64,000 bases of DNA from Williamsia serinedens. GTDB taxonomy: Bacteria > Actinomycetota > Actinomycetes > Mycobacteriales > Mycobacteriaceae. The notes under the pieces are model-generated. The model did not search any database. It was given only the letters and a program-made list of their open reading frames with translations, and was not told the origin of the DNA. Where the stretch lies: the NCBI RefSeq assembly GCF_024171725.1, contig NZ_JAMTCG010000003.1, positions 620,001-684,000 of the forward strand, read 5' to 3'. The position numbers and the translations under genes were made by a program. Below, piece by piece: positions 27,497 through 37,925 of this stretch; within the stretch, counting starts at the first letter, position 1, and each line of letters starts with the position of its first letter.

Positions 27497-28645
27497 ATGG
27501 CAGGTACCGCAGAGACGCCGACCAGGTCAGCGGGGGTCCCCGACGACTTCGTCCCCGGCCTCGAGGGCGTCACCGCCTTCACCACCGAGATCGCCGAACC
27601 GGACAAGGCGGGCGGCAACCTGCGCTACCGCGGTGTCGACATCGAGGACCTCGTCGAGAACCACGTGACGTTCTCGGACGTGTGGGCGCTGCTCGTCGAC
27701 GGCCGGTTCGGCGACGGCCTGCCACCGGCCGAGCCGTTCCCGCTACCGGTGCACACCGGCGACGTCCGCGTCGACGTGCAGGCCGCGCTGGCCATGCTCG
27801 CGCCGATCTGGGGGTACCGCCCGCTGCTCGACATCGACGACGCGACCGCCCGCGACAACCTCGCCCGCGCGTCGGTGATGGCGCTGTCCTACGTCGCGCA
27901 GTCCGCCCGCGGGATCCACCAGCCCGCGGTGCCGCAGGCCGAGATCGACGGCTGCGACACCGTCACCGCCCGCTTCATGACGCGGTGGAAGGGCGACCCG
28001 GACCCGAAGCACATCCGCGCGATCGACGCCTACTGGGTGAGCGCCGCCGAGCACGGCCTCAACGCGTCGACGTTCACCGCCCGCGTCATCGCATCGACCG
28101 GTGCCGACGTCGCGGCCTCGCTGTCGGGGGCGATCGGCGCGATGTCGGGACCGCTGCACGGTGGCGCCCCGGCGCGCGTGCTGCCGATGATCGAGGAGGT
28201 CGAGCGGACCGGCGACGCCCGCGGCCTGGTCAAGGGCATCCTCGACCGCAAGGAGAAGCTGATGGGCTTCGGGCACCGGGTGTACCGGGCCGAGGACCCG
28301 CGCGCCCGCGTCCTGCGCCGCACCGCCCAGGAGTTGGGTGTCCCCCGCTTCGAGGTCGCCTCCGCGTTGGAGCAGGCCGCCCTCACCGAGCTGCGCGAAC
28401 GTCGACCCGACCGCGCGATCGAGACCAACGTCGAGTTCTGGGCCGCGGTCATCCTCGACTTCGCCGAGGTGCCGCCGCACATGATGCCCGCGATGTTCAC
28501 CTGCGGCCGGACGGCCGGCTGGTGCGCGCACATCCTGGAGCAGAAGCGTCTGGCCAAGCTCGTGCGGCCCGCCGCGCTGTACGTCGGCCCCGGCCCGCGT
28601 CGCCCCGAGGACGTCGTCGGCTGGGAGTCGGTCACCACGCACTGA
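27497..28645 (+). CDS. citA: Second citrate synthase (CitA-like / 2-methylcitrate synthase-like)
   Basis: 382-aa short citrate synthase lacking the N-terminal extension of the type II enzyme. Catalytic blocks are [32 protein letters not shown] and [18 protein letters not shown]. It matches mycobacterial citrate synthase 2 (CitA) in length and order; activity with propionyl-CoA is possible but no prpB/prpD neighbours are seen. ATG at 27497 has GGAGGAG at good spacing. Alone, 52 bp before serC. Confidence 0.88.
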   Translation: MAGTAETPTRSAGVPDDFVPGLEGVTAFTTEIAEPDKAGGNLRYRGVDIEDLVENHVTFSDVWALLVDGRFGDGLPPAEPFPLPVHTGDVRVDVQAALAMLAPIWGYRPLLDIDDATARDNLARASVMALSYVAQSARGIHQPAVPQAEIDGCDTVTARFMTRWKGDPDPKHIRAIDAYWVSAAEHGLNASTFTARVIASTGADVAASLSGAIGAMSGPLHGGAPARVLPMIEEVERTGDARGLVKGILDRKEKLMGFGHRVYRAEDPRARVLRRTAQELGVPRFEVASALEQAALTELRERRPDRAIETNVEFWAAVILDFAEVPPHMMPAMFTCGRTAGWCAHILEQKRLAKLVRPAALYVGPGPRRPEDVVGWESVTTH

Positions 28646-28667
28646 TCGCGCCGACCGGCCGGTCTGA

Positions 28668-29843
<1,176 letters not shown>

Positions 29844-29944
29844 GCAGTCGGCACACCCGTATCGGACCTGCGTGTCGGGGCCCTGCGGGGTGGTCGCTGC
29901 ACTAGAGTCGGATGAACCCCGAACTCTGGTGGTGAGGAGGGCAG

Positions 29945-30976
29945 ATGCGCGAACTGCGTGTCATCGGCGTCGACGCCGAGAGTGGTTCGGTGATCTGCCG
30001 CGACCCCGTCTCCGGTGAGGAGTTCACCGTTCCCGCCGACGATCGCCTCCGTGCGGCGCTCCGTGGCGACATCTCGCGGATCGGGCAGATCGAGATCGAG
30101 ATGGAGAGCGCGCTGCGTCCGCGCGAGATCCAGGCGCGCATCCGTGCCGGCGCCTCGGTCGCCCAGGTGGCCGCCGCCGCCGGCGTATCCGTCGACAAGA
30201 TCGACCGCTTCGCACACCCGGTGCTGCTGGAACGGTCGCGCGCTGCCGAACTCGCGGCGTCGTCGCACCCGATCCGTCTCGACGGTCCCGCTCTGTCCAC
30301 CCTCGGCGAGGTCGTCGCCGCGGCACTCGGTGCCCGCGGACACGACCCCGACAACACCGAGTGGGACGCCTGGAAAGGCGACGACGGCCGCTGGGTGGTC
30401 GCCGTGTCGTGGCGCGTCGGTCGGTCGGAGAACCGGGCGCACTGGCGCTACCTGCCCGGGTCGAGCGGGGGCACCACGGAGCCGCTCGACGAGACCGCCG
30501 ACGAACTGACCGACGCGGACCTCACGCGACCGCTGAGCGGATCCGGGTCGGTCGTCTCCCTGGCGACTCCGCCGACCGCACGTCCGTCCGGCCGGCCGAC
30601 ACCCGTCTCCGGCGAGGTCACCCTGCCCGCGGACGACGTCATCCACGCGCAGCGGTCCCGGTCGCGACACACCGACGACGAGACGGTGTTCGAGGACCCG
30701 TCACCCGAGATCGCCGCCGCTGCAACCGATCTCACGCCGGCGCGTCGGAACGACTCGATCGAGGACCTCGAGGCCGCCGACTTCGACCCCGACGACGTCC
30801 CCACCCGTCGTACCGCGGAGGCCGACGCGCCCACCGACACAACGGACGACGAGTCCGAGAGTGCGACCCCCGCCGCCCCGGCACCTGCCCGCAGGCCGCG
30901 GAAGGCCTCCCGGAAGCCGTCGGTCCCCGCGTGGGAAGATGTGCTCCTCGGGGTGCGCAGCAACGGCAGCCAGTAG
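29945..30976 (+). CDS. sepH: Cell division protein SepH (DUF3071)
   Basis: 343-aa cytoplasmic protein that in Streptomyces and mycobacteria binds FtsZ and promotes its assembly. The conserved N-terminal DUF3071 (residues 1-~175) opens MRELRVIGVDAESGSVICRD and contains an HTH-like stretch (IRAGASVAQVAAAAGVSVDK). The middle is acidic and disordered (~180-320), and the last residues PSVPAWEDVLLGVRSNG form the conserved C-terminal segment. GTGAGGAGGGC precedes the ATG. Likely co-expressed with the DUF6928 gene 21 bp downstream. Confidence 0.92.
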   Translation: MRELRVIGVDAESGSVICRDPVSGEEFTVPADDRLRAALRGDISRIGQIEIEMESALRPREIQARIRAGASVAQVAAAAGVSVDKIDRFAHPVLLERSRAAELAASSHPIRLDGPALSTLGEVVAAALGARGHDPDNTEWDAWKGDDGRWVVAVSWRVGRSENRAHWRYLPGSSGGTTEPLDETADELTDADLTRPLSGSGSVVSLATPPTARPSGRPTPVSGEVTLPADDVIHAQRSRSRHTDDETVFEDPSPEIAAAATDLTPARRNDSIEDLEAADFDPDDVPTRRTAEADAPTDTTDDESESATPAAPAPARRPRKASRKPSVPAWEDVLLGVRSNGSQ

Positions 30977-30997
30977 GACACGACCGGAAGGGTTGGT

Positions 30998-31780
30998 GTG
31001 GGAGCAAACGCGGGGATGCTCTGGTTCGTCGACAGCGACGACCCGATCGCCGATCTGCAGTTCGGTGTCCGCAACGATCCCGACGCCGCCGCACGCCTCG
31101 CGCAGACCGTCGTCGGCGACTCCGTCCTGATAGCCCGCGGTGAGACAACCCTGGATCGCGCGGCCACGACGGACGACGAGGTCTCCGTCGGTGTGTTCGG
31201 TCGGATCGCGGTGGTCGTCGGCGCCCCCGTCGCGACCGACTTCCCGTCGCAGCTGCCCGATTCCGTCATCGGGGCGCGACCGGCGAAGGTCGTGCACCTC
31301 GTCGTGACCGATCTCCAACGATCCTTCGGCGCGTTCGCGTCGTGGGAGAACGGCACTCTCCGACGGTCGTTCGCGTCGAACCCGGTCGACATCTCCGAGA
31401 ACATCGGACTGCCCTACGTCTTCGAGCGGGAGTTCTGGGCCGGCGAGCGACCCCTGCGCTACAGCGAGGGCGCCATGCCCGATCCGCAGGCGCTGCCGTT
31501 CCACCCCACCGAGTTCGCCGACCACGCGTCGACACTCTGGGTGGGCCTGCGTCTCACGCCGCCGTTCGGCCCCGACGTCATCTCCCCCGAGGCGATCCCG
31601 GTGTCGCGCTTCGCGATCCGTCCGCCGGGCCATCAGCCGACCGCCGACGATCTCCGTGAGCCCCGTCGTCCGGAGCCACAGACCGCCCCGCCGCAGGACA
31701 GCGAACCCGAGGCCGGCGGTGACGACGACGTCTCGGCGCCGACGAAGGTCGCGCGCTGGTTCGGTTTCGGACGTCGCTGA
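30998..31780 (+). CDS. DUF6928 family protein
   Basis: 260-aa protein of unknown function. It begins MGANAGMLWFVDSDDP, with conserved VHLVVTDLQRSFGAFASWENG in the middle and FEREFWAGERP further on; the last ~45 residues are Pro/acid-rich. No signal peptide or membrane segment. GTG at 30998 follows GGAAGGG. The match to DUF6928 is from memory. Its position just after sepH suggests co-transcription, with no proven link to division. Confidence 0.72.
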   Translation: MGANAGMLWFVDSDDPIADLQFGVRNDPDAAARLAQTVVGDSVLIARGETTLDRAATTDDEVSVGVFGRIAVVVGAPVATDFPSQLPDSVIGARPAKVVHLVVTDLQRSFGAFASWENGTLRRSFASNPVDISENIGLPYVFEREFWAGERPLRYSEGAMPDPQALPFHPTEFADHASTLWVGLRLTPPFGPDVISPEAIPVSRFAIRPPGHQPTADDLREPRRPEPQTAPPQDSEPEAGGDDDVSAPTKVARWFGFGRR

Positions 31781-31893
31781 CGGGCGGGACATCCCGGGCG
31801 GCGCCGGCGGCGTCCTGCGCGCGCCGGCACCGGCCGGAGATCGCCGAGTTCGCCACACCCCACGAGTTCTGCGGCGAGATCAGCAGTGGCTCG

Positions 31894-31924
31894 ATTATAC
31901 GTTCGGTGCGCTAACTATCGTCAA
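31894..31924 (-). promoter_or_regulatory. Near-consensus promoter in a convergent gap (antisense-directed)
   Basis: On the minus strand TTGACG (31924-31919), a 19-bp spacer and TATAAT (31899-31894) lie in the gap between two convergent genes. Transcription would begin near 31887 and run into the 3' end of the DUF6928 gene on its antisense strand. The spacer is 2 bp longer than ideal. There is no gene to drive in that direction nearby. Confidence 0.35.
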
Positions 31925-31936
31925 GCGTGGGTCTGC

Positions 31937-32212
31937 TCACCGCACCGCGGCCAGTGCGGTCGCGATCACCAGCCCGACCACCAGACCGATCAGCGCACCG
32001 GACCCGATCCAGCGCAGCACCGGCCGACGCCGCCACACCCAGGCCGACGGTCCCAGGCCCCCGCAGACCACGACGACGGCGAGGACACCGAGGATCCTGC
32101 CCGCCTCGGCCACCACGCTGTAGACGCCGGCGACCACCCCGGCGACCACGACCGCGCACACGGCGGCCAACGTGATGCCCGGTCCCCACGGGGTGGGCTC
32201 TGCGGCGGTCAT
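31937..32212 (-). CDS. DUF2537 small membrane protein
   Basis: 91-aa protein with three hydrophobic helices (residues ~12-32, 38-58 and 68-88). The stretch WVWRRRPVLRWIGSGALIGLVVG matches in position the mycobacterial membrane protein next to sepH and the SpoU methyltransferase (Rv0882-like). ATG at 32212; a longer in-frame start is antisense to the next gene. Function unknown. Confidence 0.78.
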   Translation of the reverse strand: MTAAEPTPWGPGITLAAVCAVVVAGVVAGVYSVVAEAGRILGVLAVVVVCGGLGPSAWVWRRRPVLRWIGSGALIGLVVGLVIATALAAVR

Positions 32213-32278
32213 CTGCCCATTCTCGCGCCGGACCGCCGTCCCGGGGACGCGACGTGCCGGTCGGCTACCGTCGAGTCC

Positions 32279-33694
32279 ATGACCACCGCCGTCGTCGTCG
32301 GTTCCGGCCCCAACGGCCTGGCCGCCGCCGTCCACCTCGCCCGGTCCGGGGTGTCGGTGACGGTGCTCGAAGCCGCGAACACCATCGGCGGCGGCACCCG
32401 GTCCGGTGAACTGACCCTGCCGGGCCTGATCCACGACCACTGTTCGGGGTTCCACCCGCTCGGCGTGGGCTCACCGTTCCTCGCCGGCCTCGATCTGGAG
32501 CGATACGGCCTGCACTGGGACCACGCCCCGATCGACTGCGCCCATCCCCTCGACGACGGGACGGCTGCGCTGCTCCACCGGTCGATCGACACGACGGCCG
32601 ACGGCCTGGGACGCGACGGCGCCCGGTGGCGCGCCCTCGTCGGACCCCTGGCCTCCCGCTTCGACGACCTCGCGTCCGAGGTGATGCGCCCGATCGCTCA
32701 TGTGCCGAGGCATCTTCTCGCGCTGGCGACGCTCGGCCCGCGTGCCCTCCCACCGGCGTCGGTGACGATGCGACTGTTCGGCACACCGCAGGGACGCGCC
32801 GCATTTGCCGGCTCCGCCGCCCACGCCTACACGCGCCTGGACCGACCGCTGACGTCGGCGGTCGGGCTGATGCTCGCCGCCTCCGGGCACCGGTTCGGGT
32901 GGCCGGTCGCGCGGGGTGGATCCGCCTCGATCACCAACGCGCTCGCCGCGATGCTCACCGATCTCGGCGGGACCGTCGAGACCGGATGTCACGTGCGGTC
33001 CGCGGCGGAGATCCCCCGCGCCGACGTCGTCCTCCTCGACACCTCACCGGGCGTCGCCGTCGACATCTACGGTGACGCCATCCCCCACCGCATCCGCAAG
33101 GCCTACACACGGTTTCGTCGCGCGCCCGGTGCGTTCAAGGTGGACTACGCCGTCGAGGGTCCCGTGCCGTGGGCGGCCGAGGGGGTGGCCTCGGCGGGGA
33201 CCGTCCACGTCTGCGGCGACGCCGACGAGGTGGTCGAGGCCGAACGCCAGGTGTCTGCGGGCGTCATGCCGTCGCGGCCGTTCCTCATCGTCGGGCAGCA
33301 GTACGTCGCCGACCCGACGCGCTCGGCCGACGGCCTGAACCCGCTGTACGCCTACGCCCATGTGCCGCACGGGTTCACCGGCGACGCGACCGAGACGATC
33401 ACGGCGCAGATCGAGCGGTTCGCACCGGGCTTCCGCGACCGGATCCGCGCGACCACCGTGACGACGACGACCGAGTTCGCGCAGTCGAATCCGAACCTCG
33501 CCGGGGGCGACGTGATCGGTGGCTCGAACGGCGGGCTGCAGGTACTGCTGCGGCCGCGTCCCGCGATCGACCCGTACGCCACCGGCGTCGACGGCGCGTA
33601 CCTGTGCTCGGCCTCGACGCCGCCCGGCGCCGGGGCACACGGGATGTGCGGCTACAACGCGGCCGAGTCCGCGCTCCGGCACCTCCGCCGCTGA
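32279..33694 (+). CDS. FAD-dependent oxidoreductase, phytoene desaturase-like
   Basis: 471-aa flavoprotein of the carotenoid/retinoid oxidoreductase superfamily. N-terminal dinucleotide fold: AVVVGSGPNGLAAAVHLAR, followed by an acidic strand end (VLEAANTIGGGTRS). The C-terminal FAD site is GAYLCSASTPPGAGAHGMCG. No carotenoid partners are adjacent, so a carotenoid role is not supported by context. ATG at 32279. It converges on the SpoU methyltransferase with 10 bp between. Confidence 0.84.
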   Translation: MTTAVVVGSGPNGLAAAVHLARSGVSVTVLEAANTIGGGTRSGELTLPGLIHDHCSGFHPLGVGSPFLAGLDLERYGLHWDHAPIDCAHPLDDGTAALLHRSIDTTADGLGRDGARWRALVGPLASRFDDLASEVMRPIAHVPRHLLALATLGPRALPPASVTMRLFGTPQGRAAFAGSAAHAYTRLDRPLTSAVGLMLAASGHRFGWPVARGGSASITNALAAMLTDLGGTVETGCHVRSAAEIPRADVVLLDTSPGVAVDIYGDAIPHRIRKAYTRFRRAPGAFKVDYAVEGPVPWAAEGVASAGTVHVCGDADEVVEAERQVSAGVMPSRPFLIVGQQYVADPTRSADGLNPLYAYAHVPHGFTGDATETITAQIERFAPGFRDRIRATTVTTTTEFAQSNPNLAGGDVIGGSNGGLQVLLRPRPAIDPYATGVDGAYLCSASTPPGAGAHGMCGYNAAESALRHLRR

Positions 33695-33704
33695 CCGGGA
33701 GACC

Positions 33705-34535
33705 TCACCGGGCGGCGCGGGCGTAGAACGCGATGGCCGCGGCGGTCGCGACGTTGAGGGAGTCGGTTCCGCGGGCCATCGGGATCCGGGCGCGGACGTC
33801 GCCCGCCCGCATGGCGGTCTCGGACAGTCCGGGGCCCTCGGCGCCCACCATGAACGCGACGCGGTCGGCGTCGACGGCGTCGGCGAGCGCGACCGCGTCG
33901 GGATCCGGGGTCAGCGACACGACCGTGAAACCGTTGTCCCGCAACGCATGCAGATCGCCGGGCCAGTCGTCGGCGGGCGCGAACGGCACGAGGAGAGCGT
34001 GTCCCATCGACACACGGACAGCGCGGCGATAGAGCGGGTCAGCACATCCGCGTCCGAAGACGACGGCGTCGACGCCGAGTCCGGCGGCGTTGCGGAAGAT
34101 GCTGCCGATGTTCTCGTGGTCGTTGACGCCCTCGAGGACCGCGATCGTGCGGGCGTCGGCGACGACGGCGTCGAGGGACAGACGCTCGGGGCGTCGTGCG
34201 ACGCCCAGCACGCCACGGTTCAGGTGGAACCCGACGATGTCGGCCATCACCTCCGCCGACGCCCGATAGAAGGGGACCCCGTCGACGGACGCGTCGGTGA
34301 GGTCGTCGGCGAGTTCGGCTCGACGCTTCTCGACGCCCAGGAAGGCGTGCGGCGCGAACCGCGACGCGATCATCCGCTGCACCACCAGCACACCCTCGGC
34401 GACGACGAGTCCGCGTCCCGGTCGGCCACCGGGGAGCACCGGCAGGTCGGGACGGCGGTCGACGGAGTTCAGGTCACGGAAATCGTCGACCCGCGGGTCG
34501 TCGGGATCGGCGATGTCGATGACGTCGACGGGCAT
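33705..34535 (-). CDS. TrmH/SpoU-family RNA 2'-O-methyltransferase
   Basis: 276-aa SPOUT methyltransferase that uses S-adenosylmethionine to methylate a ribose in rRNA or tRNA. The N-terminal substrate-binding domain is followed by motif 1 NDHENIGSIFRNAAGLGVDA, motif 2 MVGAEGPGLSETAM and motif 3 IPMARGTDSLNVATAAAI, the knot that binds SAM. It matches mycobacterial Rv0881-type proteins in place. The exact target nucleotide is unknown. ATG at 34535; the gap upstream holds repeat element B. Confidence 0.9.
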   Translation of the reverse strand: MPVDVIDIADPDDPRVDDFRDLNSVDRRPDLPVLPGGRPGRGLVVAEGVLVVQRMIASRFAPHAFLGVEKRRAELADDLTDASVDGVPFYRASAEVMADIVGFHLNRGVLGVARRPERLSLDAVVADARTIAVLEGVNDHENIGSIFRNAAGLGVDAVVFGRGCADPLYRRAVRVSMGHALLVPFAPADDWPGDLHALRDNGFTVVSLTPDPDAVALADAVDADRVAFMVGAEGPGLSETAMRAGDVRARIPMARGTDSLNVATAAAIAFYARAAR

Positions 34536-34564
34536 CACGCCAGTCTGCCGGATGTGCTCCGACC

Positions 34565-34702
34565 GCCCACCCGATGGTTCCGGCTGCCCAACGAACGGTC
34601 CCTGCTGCCCAACAAATGGCGTACCCCCGTTCGTCGGGCGGCTGGAACCGTCTGTTGGGCGGTTGGAACCGTCTGTTGGGCGGTAGGAGCACTTCAGTGG
34701 GC
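34565..34702. repeat. Inverted 21-bp-period array (element B)
   Basis: GCCCAMC cores begin at 34565, 34586 and 34607; complementary cores (TCGGGC, TTGGGC, TTGGGC) end at 34639, 34660 and 34681. All steps are 21 bp and pairs are symmetric about 34623. A fourth right-hand core (GTGGGC, 34697-34702) continues the 21-bp step into the last codons of the MFS gene. The arms (e.g. CCGCCCAACAGACGG read in complement) can fold into an imperfect hairpin of ~115 nt. Confidence 0.78.
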
Positions 34703-35941
34703 GGTCGCGTCGGCCTTCTGCGTGTCGTCGTCGATCCGGGTCTGCTCCCGCCACGCCAGCACCCCGGCCGTCAGAGCGAGCGCCGACACCACGCAGGCGA
34801 AGACGATGCCGGCCGTCTTCACCCCGACAGCCCGCGACAGCAGGCCCTCGGCGACGACGGGGATGCTGATCGCGATGTAGGTGATGACGAAGTAGGCCGA
34901 CGTCGTGGCGGCCTTGCGGTCGGCCGGTGCGCCGGTCGCGATCCCCGACAGCCCCCGGGCGAACGCGACGCCCTGACCGAACCCACCGACCAGACCGGCG
35001 GCCGCCAGCAGTTCCCAGTGCCCGGCGAGCAGCGTCGCGACCAGCAGCGCCATGCCGGCGATCATCATCGTGATCGCGACGATCTCGGACACGCGGTCGT
35101 CGAGCGCGCGACCCGCGATCTGACCTGCCAACGAGCCGCCCATCACCGCGGCGACGAGCAGCGCCTGGCCGATCACCGAGTCGACGCCGGCGAAGCGCGA
35201 CGCGATCGTCGGCGCGAGGGCGGTGAACAGGCCCATCACGGCGAAGCCCGCGAACCCCAGGATGGCCGCGCGCACGAAGAACGCCCGGATCTCCGCCGGG
35301 ACGGTCAGCGGCATCAACCCGAGCTTCTCGTCGCGGTGGCGACCGCGGGTCTCGGGGACCGCGACGATGATCAGCGCCGCCACGACCATGAGCCCCAGGT
35401 GCACCCAGTACGTGGTCCGCAACGGGCTCGGCGCCCAGGTGACCAGCAGCGACGCGAGGATCGGGCCGAGGCCCAAACCACCGATGGTCGCCAGACTCGC
35501 GAGCAACGGCGCCCGCGCGGACAGACGCCCCTGCGCCATCTCGATGATCGCGACCGACGCGGTGCCGACGAACACGCCGGCCGACAACCCGGACACGACG
35601 CGCGCGACCAGGAGCACCGCGGTGTCGTCGGCGAGGAGGAACACGACGTCGCTGGCCGCGGCGAAGAACACCCCCAGGGCAAGCACGGGCCGACGCCCGA
35701 GGACGTCGGACCACGTGCCGAACGCGATGAGCGCCGCGAGGACGCCGACCGCGTACATGGCGTACACCACGGTCACGGTGAGCAGGGAGAACCCGAACTC
35801 GCGCTCGTAGTCGGCGTAGAGCGGGGTCGGCATCGTCGTGCCGACCATCACGGTCGCCAGCACGATCATCAGGCCGACGGTCTGCGGCGCCCGGCTCCCG
35901 CTGCCCGTCGTCGGAGCGGCGGAGGTGGTGGCTGAGGACAT
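34694..35941 (-). CDS. MFS transporter, 12-helix efflux type
   Basis: 415-aa major facilitator. The loop 2-3 signature is FGTWSDVLGRRPVLALGV; helix 5 shows LGLGPILASLL. Probably a proton-driven exporter, and no substrate can be assigned. ATG at 35941 is used; an upstream GTG would add 11 residues. Its final codons are part of repeat element B, whose core GTGGGC overlaps the stop region. Confidence 0.86.
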   Translation of the reverse strand: MSSATTSAAPTTGSGSRAPQTVGLMIVLATVMVGTTMPTPLYADYEREFGFSLLTVTVVYAMYAVGVLAALIAFGTWSDVLGRRPVLALGVFFAAASDVVFLLADDTAVLLVARVVSGLSAGVFVGTASVAIIEMAQGRLSARAPLLASLATIGGLGLGPILASLLVTWAPSPLRTTYWVHLGLMVVAALIIVAVPETRGRHRDEKLGLMPLTVPAEIRAFFVRAAILGFAGFAVMGLFTALAPTIASRFAGVDSVIGQALLVAAVMGGSLAGQIAGRALDDRVSEIVAITMMIAGMALLVATLLAGHWELLAAAGLVGGFGQGVAFARGLSGIATGAPADRKAATTSAYFVITYIAISIPVVAEGLLSRAVGVKTAGIVFACVVSALALTAGVLAWREQTRIDDDTQKADATAH

Positions 35942-36019
35942 GGGATGTACAAGCCCATCGGGGCGTCCGACCATTCCGCGTGGTCAGCAGCGGTACCGGG
36001 ACGTCTTCGTCACACCCGA

Positions 36020-36025
36020 TAGGTT
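36020..36025 (+). promoter_or_regulatory. -10 box of a leaderless promoter for the Eis-like gene
   Basis: TAGGTT fits TANNNT and ends seven bases before the GTG at 36032, so transcript and translation starts probably coincide. No clear -35 box, as is common for this -10 class in actinobacteria. Confidence 0.45.
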
Positions 36026-36031
36026 GTGACG

Positions 36032-37255
36032 GTGACCGACTCCGAACTCGTCCTGCGGCGGGCCACCGACGACGACTGGCCGGCGATCATCGCGGCCGAC
36101 GCGCGCGCGTTCGCGTTCATCCACCCCCTCGACGCCGAGGCCGAGGCGGACATCCGCAGCAAGCTGCGCGACGGCGACGTGGTGGTGGTCTACGACGAGT
36201 CCGGTCCGGTGGGTCCCGTGCTCGCCGGTGTCGCGATGTTCTATCGCATGACGCTGACGCTGCCGGGCGGCGCGCGCGTCGACCTGCCGGGGCTGTCGTG
36301 GGTGTCGGTGGCGGCGACACACCGTCGCCGCGGCATCCTGCGGCGGATGATCACCGAGCTGTTCGACCAGTGGGAGCGGGAGAAGTCGGTCTTCTCCATC
36401 CTCACCGCCAGCGAGGCCACGATCTACGAGCGGTTCGGTTACGGGCCCGCGTGTTTCGAGCAGAAAGCCGAGATCGACCTGTCGAAGGCGGAGCTCCGGG
36501 AGCCGCCGCCGGCCTGGACGCCGGTGCGGTTCGCGACCGCCGAGCAGGTCCGTGAACTCGTCCCCGACCTGCACGACCGCTGGGCGTCGATGAACCCGGG
36601 CGCGATCGTGCGGTCACGGGTGTGGTGGAACATGATCTTCGCCGACCGGGAGATGTTGCGCGACGGGCAGAGTGCGCTGCACTATCTCGTGCACCCCGAC
36701 GGCTACGCCAGCTACCGGATCAGCCACGAGGGCGGGAAGGCCTCGGCGAACGTGTCCGAGTTCTTCGCCGTGACCGACGCCGCCCACACGGATCTGTGGC
36801 GGGTCCTGCTCGGGCTCGACCTCATCCCGACGATCCACGTCTCCATGCCCGTCGACGATCCGCTGCCGATGAAGCTGACCAACCTGCGGGCGCCGAAGAT
36901 GACGGCGCTGTCGGACTCGATGTGGTTGCGCATCATCGACATCCCCGCGGCCCTCGAGGCGCGCACGTACTCCGAGGACGTCGACGCCGTGCTCGAGATC
37001 ACCGACCGGTTCCGCGGCAACGGCGGGCGTTTCGCGTTCACGGTCCGCGACGGTGTCGCGACGGTCTCGGTCACCGACGACCCGGCGACGGTGCGGATGG
37101 ACGTGTCGGTGCTGTCGAGCATCTACCTCGGCGGCTACCGCGCAACGGAGTTCGCGGCCGCCAACCGGCTGTGGGCGTCGGACCACGCCACACTGTGCGA
37201 ATTGGACCAGGCCTTCCTCACGGATCGGAAGCCGTTCTCCGGCACGTTCTTCTAG
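36032..37255 (+). CDS. Eis-like GNAT N-acetyltransferase
   Basis: 407-aa protein of the Eis family: an N-terminal GNAT domain, a second GNAT-like domain and a C-terminal sterol-carrier-like domain. The acetyl-CoA loop is VSVAATHRRRGILRRMI and the donor-site Tyr lies in ERFGYGPACFEQ. The chain ends in Phe (GTFF), as in Eis, where the terminal carboxylate is catalytic. Eis proteins acetylate amines such as aminoglycosides; that substrate is not shown here. GTG at 36032 is favoured by a -10 box seven bases upstream; GTG at 36026 adds two codons. Confidence 0.87.
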   Translation: MTDSELVLRRATDDDWPAIIAADARAFAFIHPLDAEAEADIRSKLRDGDVVVVYDESGPVGPVLAGVAMFYRMTLTLPGGARVDLPGLSWVSVAATHRRRGILRRMITELFDQWEREKSVFSILTASEATIYERFGYGPACFEQKAEIDLSKAELREPPPAWTPVRFATAEQVRELVPDLHDRWASMNPGAIVRSRVWWNMIFADREMLRDGQSALHYLVHPDGYASYRISHEGGKASANVSEFFAVTDAAHTDLWRVLLGLDLIPTIHVSMPVDDPLPMKLTNLRAPKMTALSDSMWLRIIDIPAALEARTYSEDVDAVLEITDRFRGNGGRFAFTVRDGVATVSVTDDPATVRMDVSVLSSIYLGGYRATEFAAANRLWASDHATLCELDQAFLTDRKPFSGTFF

Positions 37256-37262
37256 GAGCGCG

Positions 37263-37895
37263 ATGGACGACGCACAGATCTTCGCCGCGATCGCCGACGA
37301 GCGCCGTGTGCTCGCCGATGTCCTCGACGGGCTCGACGACCGGCAGTGGGCGACGCAGTCGCTGTGCGGTGCGTGGGATGTCCGGGGCGTCGCGGCGCAT
37401 CTCCTCGGGCCCACCGTCACCGGCATCCCCGAGGTCCTCTGGCTCGTGCTCCGGGCGCGGGGGAACTTCGCGAGGTCGAACATGGCGCTGACCGACCGCG
37501 TCGTCGCCAAGTACGGCGCCCGGCTCCCACAGATGCTGCGCGCCAACGCCGATCACCGGTTCACGCCGCCCGGCGGCGGTCCGATCGCACCCCTCACCGA
37601 TCTGCTGATCCACGGTCAGGACATCCGTCGTCCGCTCGGACTCGCGCGGTCGTTCGACCCCGACCGGCAGCGCGCCGCGCTCGACTTCCTGACCTCCCCC
37701 GCCTCGCGCCGCGGGTTCGCTCCGCTGCGCCTGCCGATCCGGTGGGTCGCCGAGGACATCGGCTGGGAGTCGGGGACGGGAGCGACGGTGTCCGGCACCG
37801 CCGAGGCCGTGATGCTCGCCCTCACCCGACGTCCCGTCGTCCTCGACGAGCTGTCGGGTGACGGCGTCGGCGTCGTTCGCACCGCCCTCCACTGA
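37263..37895 (+). CDS. DinB-like maleylpyruvate isomerase-family protein (TIGR03083 type)
   Basis: 210-aa protein of the DinB-like four-helix family common in mycothiol-producing actinobacteria, where members act as thiol-dependent transferases or isomerases. Visible landmarks are CGAWDVRGVAAHLLGP (a metal-binding His) and TDLLIHGQDIRRPLG (second His). It starts eight bases after the Eis-like stop, with TAGGAG as ribosome site, so the two form an operon. Enzyme activity unknown. Confidence 0.8.
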   Translation: MDDAQIFAAIADERRVLADVLDGLDDRQWATQSLCGAWDVRGVAAHLLGPTVTGIPEVLWLVLRARGNFARSNMALTDRVVAKYGARLPQMLRANADHRFTPPGGGPIAPLTDLLIHGQDIRRPLGLARSFDPDRQRAALDFLTSPASRRGFAPLRLPIRWVAEDIGWESGTGATVSGTAEAVMLALTRRPVVLDELSGDGVGVVRTALH

Positions 37896-37925
37896 CCGGA
37901 TTCACCACGGCGCAGGCGATTTTTG

